Positions 57,906 through 64,000 of a stretch of 64,000 nucleotides of DNA are shown here, piece after piece. The position numbers and the translations under genes are program-made. The stretch comes from Enterococcus larvae (GTDB lineage: Bacteria; Bacillota; Bacilli; Lactobacillales; Enterococcaceae): positions 1-64,000 of the forward strand of contig NZ_JAEDXU010000005.1 of NCBI RefSeq assembly GCF_017830045.1. The letters are read 5' to 3'. Every line of letters starts with the position of its first letter. Within the stretch, counting starts at the first letter, position 1. The notes beneath the pieces are model-generated. The model had not been told where the DNA came from, made no database searches, and worked only from the letters and a program-made list of their open reading frames with translations.

Positions 57906-58247
57906 ATGAAAAAAAGATATGTTATCCTTCTAAGTTTCTTGCTATTGCTATCTTCGGCAGCAGGATTTGCCGATACGACTTCAGCAGCTTCTGGTACAGG
58001 TGGACAAGTTAATTCTAAAGGACAGATTACTTTCTATGAGGGGTCAAGTGAACCGATTACTACCCCTTCGTCCTCGGAACCAACAACTCCCAGTACGACT
58101 GTTCCTTCAGAACAAAAGCCTGCTGGCGGAAAGCTGGCAAATCTAGGAGAACAGCTAGGCAACTATAGTCTCATTGGTATTTGTCTTGTACTGGGCTTCA
58201 TGCTGCTCTTCCTTTATCGTCGGAAAAAGAATAAGGAGGAGAAGTAG
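57906..58247 (+). CDS. Small surface protein with a degenerate LPXTG-type signal
   Basis: 113 residues: signal peptide (1-about 28), Ser/Thr/Pro-rich stretch, then 'GGKLANLGEQ', a membrane segment and 'YRRKKNKEEK'. Position, hydrophobic segment and basic tail are those of a sortase substrate, yet LPXTG reads LANLG (Pro to Ala, Thr to Leu). Small LPXTG proteins are normal members of WxL (Csc) clusters. Start at 57906 after GGAGGG. Confidence 0.8.
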   Translation: MKKRYVILLSFLLLLSSAAGFADTTSAASGTGGQVNSKGQITFYEGSSEPITTPSSSEPTTPSTTVPSEQKPAGGKLANLGEQLGNYSLIGICLVLGFMLLFLYRRKKNKEEK

Positions 58248-58249
58248 AG

Positions 58250-59056
58250 ATGAAAATGAATGTACTTTTCAAGTTGTCCCTATTTCCACTTTTCTTATCC
58301 GGTATCTTTATTGGGCAAGAGAAAGTATGTGCCAGCGATCTTGGCAGCAATGGCGCAGTTACTGTAGAAGGAAAAGAAACGAGTACACCAGTAGATCCGG
58401 AAAATCCGGCTGTGGAAGTAGATCCTGGAGAAGGTCCTTCAACTAAAGGGGATCTAAGGATTGATTTTGTTTCCAGCTTAAATTTTTCTTCTGCTGAAAT
58501 CACGAAAACCAATCGGACATTCGATTCACTTGCACAATTGTTTCATAGTGATACGTCAGCCCGTGGTTATTATATTCAAGTCAGTGATTTTCGTTCAGAC
58601 TCGTATGGTTGGAATCTGACCTTGTCGCAAGATACACAATTCCACAGCTCGATCATTCAAAACCTTGAGGATCAAAGCTTAAAAGGGGCAGTGTTGTCTT
58701 TTGGAAATGGTTGGGCGAATACTGCTGGAAATAGTAATACCCCGACTGTTAGTCGCGATACATTGGCCATTAACGAAATGAATACAGCGTATACGGTGGC
58801 TGCTGCTGGTAGTAATCAAGGAAAAGGTGTTTGGACGATTGCATTTGGTGCGTCCGGCGAAAATACATTCGCTCAGGAAAATACGTTAACTGCTTTGACA
58901 GATAAAAATGGACAGGCAGTCATTGATCCAACATTTAACAAAGAGAGCTACAGTAATTCAGCGGTTTCACTAACTGTTCCGGAAACGAGTACTATTTATC
59001 CGGTTCAATATACAACGACTTTAACATGGAGCTTGGAAGCTGCACCAACAGAATAA
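58250..59056 (+). CDS. WxL-domain surface protein, 268 residues
   Basis: Signal peptide (1-29, cleavage likely near 'VCAS'), Pro/Glu-rich linker (about 45-65) and a WxL domain. Trp motifs are 'YGWNLTL' (about 123) and the terminal 'TLTWSLEA', plus 'GVWTIAFG'. It starts 2 nt after the preceding stop, with AAGGAGGAG upstream. WxL domains bind peptidoglycan non-covalently. Confidence 0.87.
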   Translation: MKMNVLFKLSLFPLFLSGIFIGQEKVCASDLGSNGAVTVEGKETSTPVDPENPAVEVDPGEGPSTKGDLRIDFVSSLNFSSAEITKTNRTFDSLAQLFHSDTSARGYYIQVSDFRSDSYGWNLTLSQDTQFHSSIIQNLEDQSLKGAVLSFGNGWANTAGNSNTPTVSRDTLAINEMNTAYTVAAAGSNQGKGVWTIAFGASGENTFAQENTLTALTDKNGQAVIDPTFNKESYSNSAVSLTVPETSTIYPVQYTTTLTWSLEAAPTE

Positions 59057-59129
59057 AGCAGCAAATAAAATTAGGCAATTTGGATTATGTCCATTTGTAT
59101 ATATCACAGACAATTTAGGAGGAACAAAA

Positions 59130-59894
59130 ATGAAATTAAGAAAATTATGTGCAGTTGCTTTAGTAGCAGCTATCGGAGCAACAACAGTAGGAACAGTAGC
59201 AGTAAGTGCGGATGAAACATCTCTGGGCTCTCAAGGAACTGTAACTGTAACTGGTGGTACAATCGACCCAACAGATCCAGATAGCGTCGTTGACCCGGAA
59301 AATCCAGATGGACCTGGTATTGATCCAGAAACACCAGGAATTACACCAAACCCAGATATTAACAACAAAGGGATCATTGCTGTATCAGATTTAGATTTCG
59401 GAAACATCGCTGTTGGAACAACTTCAGCATACGCTTCATCTATTGCTTTAGTTGATGATGCAGGTACTGCAACTGGTGAAACTCGCGGAAACATCGTTTC
59501 TTTTGGTGATGTTACTGGTAACTACACTGGTTATACAATTACAGGTAAATTATCAAGCCAATTCACTAATGGTACAACAACTCTTGACGGAGCAAGCATC
59601 ACATATACAAATCCATTATTGGAAACCTCTGGTACAGGTACAATTGCAGCAGCAGTACCTACCTCAGAAGTTTTGAGTACAGACGGTGGAGAAAAAGTAT
59701 TTGTTAGTGCAGCGGCTGGCGAAGGTAGTGGTCTATGGACACTTGAATTCGGTCAAAGTGCATCTTATTCAGGTGCTGGTGCTGGAACTGACGGAGACTC
59801 TGTTCAATTACAAATCCCTACAAGCGTTGCTTCTGCAATGACATTGGGAACATATACGGCTACAGTTACTTGGACAATGGGTGCAACTGCATAA
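59130..59894 (+). CDS. WxL-domain surface protein, 254 residues, first Trp replaced
   Basis: Signal peptide (1-27, 'VAVSADE'), Pro/Asp-rich linker (about 45-75) and WxL domain. The C-terminal 'VTWTMGATA' and 'GLWTLEFG' keep Trp, but the first motif reads 'YTGYTITGKL' with Tyr where its paralogue has Trp. AGGAGG precedes the start and a hairpin follows the gene (59922-59958), suggesting high separate expression, as for a major structural subunit (inference). Confidence 0.87.
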   Translation: MKLRKLCAVALVAAIGATTVGTVAVSADETSLGSQGTVTVTGGTIDPTDPDSVVDPENPDGPGIDPETPGITPNPDINNKGIIAVSDLDFGNIAVGTTSAYASSIALVDDAGTATGETRGNIVSFGDVTGNYTGYTITGKLSSQFTNGTTTLDGASITYTNPLLETSGTGTIAAAVPTSEVLSTDGGEKVFVSAAAGEGSGLWTLEFGQSASYSGAGAGTDGDSVQLQIPTSVASAMTLGTYTATVTWTMGATA

Positions 59895-59921
59895 TCTAGT
59901 GACATTAGTTTCATGTTTCAA

Positions 59922-59958
59922 GGGTAAGCTGGTAAATACTTTGCCAGCTTACTTTATT
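59922..59958 (+). terminator. Hairpin after the second small WxL gene
   Basis: GTAAGCTGG-taaatacttt-CCAGCTTAC with a short T run. It may terminate part of the transcripts and protect the 3' end of the WxL mRNA. Confidence 0.7.
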
Positions 59959-60049
59959 ATTTCAATTCGTCAGGAAGCAAGTATATTGGGCATATACATA
60001 GAACACTCTCTATCGTTTTTACTATAAATAGAATAATGAGGTCAATCAT

Positions 60050-61213
60050 ATGAGCAAACAGTTTAGAAAAAAACAGTCACAAACATTTTTCACAGTGTTC
60101 ATCAGTTTATTCCTGCTATGTTTATTTGTAGGCGTAACAAACATAACTGCTTGGGGATCTGGAGAAGATACAGCAACTGATCCTACTACAGCAGCAGGAT
60201 TTACCTATACTCTTGAATTTCCGGAAAATCAAATGGATAAAAATCTTGGCTATTACCAACTATTGATGAATCCAGGGCAAGAGCAGACAATAGCTGTTGT
60301 CTTGAGTAATCCGGGAGCTGAGAATATCACTGTTGATCTAGCTTTGAATGGTGCAAAAACAAATAAAAACGGTGTGATCGAATATGCAAACAATGAGATT
60401 GAAAATGATGCTTCGTTAGCTTTTGCTTTCGAAGATCTGGTAACTGGCCCTGAATCCGTTGATTTAGCGGCTGGAGAAACAAAGCAGGTTGATTTAGCTA
60501 TCAAGATGCCGGAAACTGGCTTTGAAGGTGTGATTGCCGGTGGTCTGCAATTGATGAAGGCAGGACAGACAGAAGACGCTAATCCAGAGGGTGGTTCCAC
60601 TGTAATCAATCAATACGCATACGTGATTTCCATTTTGCTGCAGGAAAGCGAAGCTGTGCTGACGCCAGATCTGCAGTTTAACAGTGCCTATGCTGGACAG
60701 CTGAATTATCGTAACTCAGTGTATGTAAATTTTTCTAATGTTATTGCTGCGTATCTAAATGATTTGACTGTTGAAGCACAAGTGATGAAAAAAGGCAGCA
60801 ATACAGTTTTGTATGAAACAAAGAAAACTTCCATGCGGATGGCACCAACTTCTTTTATTGAATTTCCGATAGCAATGAATGGGGAACGAATGGAGTCTGG
60901 GGACTATACTGTACATGTTTTGGCGACGGCCGGAGAGCAACGCTGGGAGTGGACGGAGGATTTTGAGATTACAGAGGAAGAGGCTCAGAAATATAATGAG
61001 CGAGATGTCGGATTAACTCAGGAAACTGGAATCGATTGGAAGCTGGTAGGTTTGATTGTTGGCGGCTTTGTATTAGTAGTAGCCATTATCTTCCTACTGA
61101 TCGTTGTTTTTCATAAGAAGAAAAACCGTCGTGCAGCTGCAGAAAAAGCTGGAAAGAAAAAGAGAAGTCCAAAGAAAGCAGATAATGGACAAATCAAGAA
61201 GAAAAGACTTTAA
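60050..61213 (+). CDS. DUF916/DUF3324 WxL-interacting membrane protein
   Basis: 387 residues. Signal segment (about 12-32), two beta domains of the WxLIP type (DUF916 about 45-165 with 'LNPGQEQTIAVVLSNPG'-like core; DUF3324 about 170-310), a membrane segment (about 325-350) and a cytoplasmic tail dense in Lys and Arg. In this family the external part binds WxL proteins. 'MNPGQEQTI' and 'YQLLM' are visible near residue 70. It is an anchor or assembly platform for the WxL proteins. Confidence 0.9.
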   Translation: MSKQFRKKQSQTFFTVFISLFLLCLFVGVTNITAWGSGEDTATDPTTAAGFTYTLEFPENQMDKNLGYYQLLMNPGQEQTIAVVLSNPGAENITVDLALNGAKTNKNGVIEYANNEIENDASLAFAFEDLVTGPESVDLAAGETKQVDLAIKMPETGFEGVIAGGLQLMKAGQTEDANPEGGSTVINQYAYVISILLQESEAVLTPDLQFNSAYAGQLNYRNSVYVNFSNVIAAYLNDLTVEAQVMKKGSNTVLYETKKTSMRMAPTSFIEFPIAMNGERMESGDYTVHVLATAGEQRWEWTEDFEITEEEAQKYNERDVGLTQETGIDWKLVGLIVGGFVLVVAIIFLLIVVFHKKKNRRAAAEKAGKKKRSPKKADNGQIKKKRL

Positions 61214-61234
61214 AGAAGAGTAGGAGCAGTGCAA

Positions 61235-61918
61235 ATGACAATACTTGCTTGGATTATTATGGGAGCTATAGCTGGAGCGATTATTTTTCTGCTTCTAACC
61301 ATCTATTTTTTAGGTCAAATCTTTTTTCAAAGCAGCAGGCTTAAGCGGCTTCCTGAACGACCACCTAAAAATAAGAAAAAGCGCAGAAGATGGGAAGCAA
61401 CAAAAATTAGATTAAAAAAACGCCGAAAGAGATCGATGATCGCAGCTGTAGTTATGGTATTGCTGGTCTCCGTTTGCGGCGGCGGGGCAGCGTATGCAAG
61501 CTACTATCAGTCGATCAACTTATCGTCAGATGATTCAGTTCTGATTGTTCGTTCCTATTACTTGTTGAGAGATTTTCAGGAAGAATTGAATAAGGCGGCA
61601 CAACAGGAAGAAGACGAGCTTGCTTCGCAACAGAATATTCGTTATTTGGCGACAACATTAGCAGCATATTCTACAAAACAGGCAAGCAATTTAAATAAGC
61701 AGGAAGGGCAGTCCGCATTAAATCGTTATTACGCGGCTTTATCCGAGCTAGGCGTTAATGCGACACGAGAGAGCAATAACTTTTATGGGAACAGCAGCTT
61801 AGTAGAAGAATTTCAAGTGGATATTGAAAAGACGATTACCTATGAAACTGCCGCATTTGAGTATTATAAGGTCAATCAGTCCGAGCTTGAGGAAGAAGGA
61901 GCAAGTGATGATGAATGA
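61235..61918 (+). CDS. Unrecognised membrane protein of the WxL locus
   Basis: 227 residues. Two membrane segments (about 5-30 and 73-95) enclose a very basic loop with 'KNKKKRRRWEATKIRLKKRR' (about 47-66); the rest, facing outside, is acidic and helical. I do not recognise a family. Start at 61235 with AGGAG; a GTG lies 6 nt upstream. It overlaps the next gene by 4 nt (ATGA). Confidence 0.75.
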   Translation: MTILAWIIMGAIAGAIIFLLLTIYFLGQIFFQSSRLKRLPERPPKNKKKRRRWEATKIRLKKRRKRSMIAAVVMVLLVSVCGGGAAYASYYQSINLSSDDSVLIVRSYYLLRDFQEELNKAAQQEEDELASQQNIRYLATTLAAYSTKQASNLNKQEGQSALNRYYAALSELGVNATRESNNFYGNSSLVEEFQVDIEKTITYETAAFEYYKVNQSELEEEGASDDE

Positions 61919-62775
61919 GGCGAGAAGAAAAGGAAATGAGTGCTGTACGTCGTTCAAAGAAGCCTTCGAAGAGAACTCTGAAATCAGGTAAGAAAATAGC
62001 ACCTTCAAGAAAAAAAACAGGGATAAAGAAAGGCAACCCCTCTGGTACAAACTCTTTCAAAAACAGAAGTGCCGAAAAAAATATGTCTGGTGAACAAAAA
62101 AAGAATAACGGTAAAAACAGACAGAGAGCGGCTCGTCAAGAAAAATCGATGAAGGATATCCAAAGCCGTAAGAAGAAATCGTCAAAGTTACAGGGAAAGA
62201 GAAAAGTAGCGACAGGCAAAAAGAAACAACGTGTTTTTCGCAATGTAAAAGCAAGAATTTTTGAGCTGGGGGTAATTGTTTTATCTACAGCTCTTATTTT
62301 TCTTATTGTCAGTTCGATTTTCTTAAAAACAGCAAAAGTATCAGGTTTCAGTATGCTGCCTACTATACGTGCTGAAAATACTGTATTGGTCAAAAAAACA
62401 AAAACATTCCATCGGTTTGATCTTGTCTTGTTTAAGCGAGGGGAGATTGAAGAGGTACGCCGAGTTATTGGATTACCTGGGGAACAGATCACATATTCAG
62501 AAGATTTCCTATATGTTGATGGAGAGCCGATCGATGAAAAATTTATCATCGATGAAATCAATGAAGCGCAAAAGAATGGTGGTCAGTACACAGAAGATTT
62601 CCAACTACAGGATATAAGTAGTGAGACGGTCATACCGAAAAATCATTATCTGGTTTTAGGCGATAATCGGGATTATGGGTATGATAGTCGGGATTATGGA
62701 CTGATCGATAGTCGACAGATAATTGGTATTGTAACTATGCGATTATTGCCTCTGAATGATTTAACAGCGTTCTAA
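61915..62775 (+). CDS. Signal-peptidase-I homologue with Lys to Arg at the dyad
   Basis: 286 residues. A basic N-terminal extension of about 110 residues precedes one membrane segment (about 115-137) and a type I signal peptidase domain. The nucleophile Ser146 is kept in 'GFSMLPT'. The box normally reading K-R-V-I-G-L-P-G is 'VRRVIGLPGEQI', so Arg182 stands where the general-base Lys belongs. Box E is 'GDNRDYGYDSRDYG'. In some pilus loci, signal-peptidase homologues lacking catalytic residues help assembly rather than cleave, which is a possible role here. Start 61915 or 61936 is undecided. Confidence 0.85.
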   Translation: MRREEKEMSAVRRSKKPSKRTLKSGKKIAPSRKKTGIKKGNPSGTNSFKNRSAEKNMSGEQKKNNGKNRQRAARQEKSMKDIQSRKKKSSKLQGKRKVATGKKKQRVFRNVKARIFELGVIVLSTALIFLIVSSIFLKTAKVSGFSMLPTIRAENTVLVKKTKTFHRFDLVLFKRGEIEEVRRVIGLPGEQITYSEDFLYVDGEPIDEKFIIDEINEAQKNGGQYTEDFQLQDISSETVIPKNHYLVLGDNRDYGYDSRDYGLIDSRQIIGIVTMRLLPLNDLTAF

Positions 62776-62860
62776 ATCAAGAAAAGCGCTAAGAGCAATA
62801 CAGTGCTTTTTAGCTACAATATAAGGTTCAATCATTGATTATCAATCGAGTGATCAAAAA

Positions 62861-62898
62861 CAAAAAGCCTCTCCTGCTGGAGGGCCTTTTTGTTTTGA
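62861..62898 (+). terminator. Terminator of the WxL locus
   Basis: CAAAAAGCCTCTCC / GGAGGGCCTTTTTG hairpin with T-rich end. Confidence 0.8.
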
Positions 62899-63571
62899 AA
62901 AGAGTTTTGTGAGAAATTCTTTTCTAAGTCGTTAACAATAAGGATGTTGATTTGAACTCTCTTTGTACCGTTTTCTTACAAAAAATATGAAGTACGCCTA
63001 TTCTGAGATAATTCGTATAACCACACCCTTTCAAAAAAATTATCACTAAAATGTATGTTCTTCCCCAAGAATTTTTTCTATGTGCATTGCAAAAAGTTGT
63101 GATGTGGATTGCAGATGATTTTAGTGATACTTAAATTATGTTAGGAAAAAGTGAGGATTTTTTTAATTTAATTTGTTTTTTATTGGAAATGAATGAGGAT
63201 AAATTATGACTGTTATTTAAAAAATTAACAATCTTCATTCTAATAGCGTCAAGTCGATTTTATTCTGACATTAGGATTTTATCTAATTTTAGATAAGAAA
63301 TCAGATTTATATTGAAATTTCTTTTTGAAATGTGAAAAATCCTAATTTTTGACCACTTTTTCTCTAAGGATTATACTCAAATCAATAAAACATATAGTAG
63401 GAATTTCTCTTCAATTCGATTTGAGCTGAAAAGAGAAAATAAGTAGTTTTTTTCAGTGCTTTGTGAAAAAGCTGATTCTAAATTAACTAATAATTTTGCT
63501 ATAGTTTAAAGCGAAGAAAGATTTGATTTGAAAAAAATCTCAAAAAATAAAAATTAATAGGAGTGATTGGA
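62899..63571 (+). other. AT-rich gap before the peptidase gene
   Basis: 673 nt without a coding frame. Many A and T runs. The only signal is an extended -10, TGCTATAGT at 63497-63505, about 65 nt before the peptidase start. Confidence 0.4.
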
Positions 63572-64000
63572 ATGAGTAAAGCTAGATTAGTCAAAACGTT
63601 TGAGGAATTGGTAACCATTGATTCGGTTTCAGGTAATGAGGAAAAAATTCATGCGCTGCTAAAGGAAAAATTTCTCTCTTTTGGAATGGACATCAAAGAA
63701 GATCAGAGTATGGAGACCACAGGGTTAGGAGCGAATAACTTGATTGCGACGCTCAAGGGAGACAGTGAGAAAGAACCGTTGATGTTTTCATCACATACAG
63801 ATACTGTGACTCCGGGGAATGGTATTCAAGTGATAGAGAAGGATGGAATTCTCTATTCTAAAGGTGAAACAATTTTAGGTGCTGATGATAAGGCTGGAAT
63901 TGCGATCATGATTGAAGCAATTCAAAGGATTAAGGAAGACTCGATTGATACAGGCAATTTAGAATTCGTTTTATCTCCAGGTGAAGAAATTGGTTTGATT
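63572..64000 (+). CDS. M20-family peptidase T-like protein (partial)
   Basis: First 143 codons; the gene continues past the window. Metal-site motifs are 'SSHTDTV' (about 72) and 'GADDKAGIA' (about 101), and the catalytic Glu is in 'GEEIG' (about 139). This fits the peptidase-T-like M20 group, metal-dependent cytoplasmic aminopeptidases. AGGAGTG precedes the start. Confidence 0.88.
   Translation, partial: MSKARLVKTFEELVTIDSVSGNEEKIHALLKEKFLSFGMDIKEDQSMETTGLGANNLIATLKGDSEKEPLMFSSHTDTVTPGNGIQVIEKDGILYSKGETILGADDKAGIAIMIEAIQRIKEDSIDTGNLEFVLSPGEEIGLI

Overview
The window reads as chromosome of a low-GC, Gram-positive lactic acid bacterium, most likely Enterococcus or a close relative. The signs are tRNA genes without encoded CCA, an SMK-box (SAM-III) riboswitch before metK, T-box leaders, an Asp23/AmaP/GlsB stress operon, an EfrAB-type heterodimeric ABC exporter, a GH73-LysM autolysin, FosX, and a WxL surface-protein locus. 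No transposase, prophage or CRISPR array was seen.

Layout. 1-2464: 5S rRNA of an rRNA operon, then 25 tRNA genes; the last six (Ser, fMet, Asp, Gly, Ile, Glu) are a shortened second copy of a block in the first array, closed by a terminator. 2477-8769: beta-glucoside locus (cre-overlapped promoter, RAT/terminator leader, antiterminator, EIIBCA, two GH1 phospho-beta-glucosidases). 8863-13491: lipoprotein histidine phosphatase, cupin, orphan peptide-binding lipoprotein, DUF1003 protein, unknown gene. 13654-17370: SMK box, metK, DHA2 exporter, esterase. 17485-19225: envelope-stress operon. 19375-25063: TetR regulator, divergent heterodimeric exporter, orphan PTS EIIC. 25395-29531 (minus): mnmM, mnmL, PAP2 phosphatase, then a HAAS/DUF4097 pair. 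29865-31922: autolysin. 32112-39994: LysR regulator, two related MFS carriers, OYE-type enoate reductase, shikimate dehydrogenase and type I dehydroquinase, which together look like a quinate/shikimate utilisation locus; the same palindrome lies in front of two of its genes. 40070-45469: leucine T-box and leuS, fosX, and an ABC-F gene behind a leader peptide and attenuator. 45547-48430 (minus): amino-acid ABC transporter behind two tandem T-boxes, at least one with a His codon. 48792-51756: second orphan OppA, DUF960, rplY with an attenuator leader. 52200-62775: regulator with a degenerate receiver and a WxL assembly locus. 63572-end: M20 peptidase, cut by the window edge.

The WxL locus is the most unusual part. 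It encodes a 1417-residue surface protein, a small protein with a corrupted sorting motif, two small WxL proteins, a DUF916 WxL-binding protein, an unrecognised membrane protein, and a signal-peptidase-I homologue in which the catalytic lysine is arginine. Its three accessory membrane proteins all carry strongly basic segments. A family of about 185-nt intergenic hairpin elements (25194-25376 minus, 50470-50655 plus, relative at 39000-39216) is a second feature worth attention.
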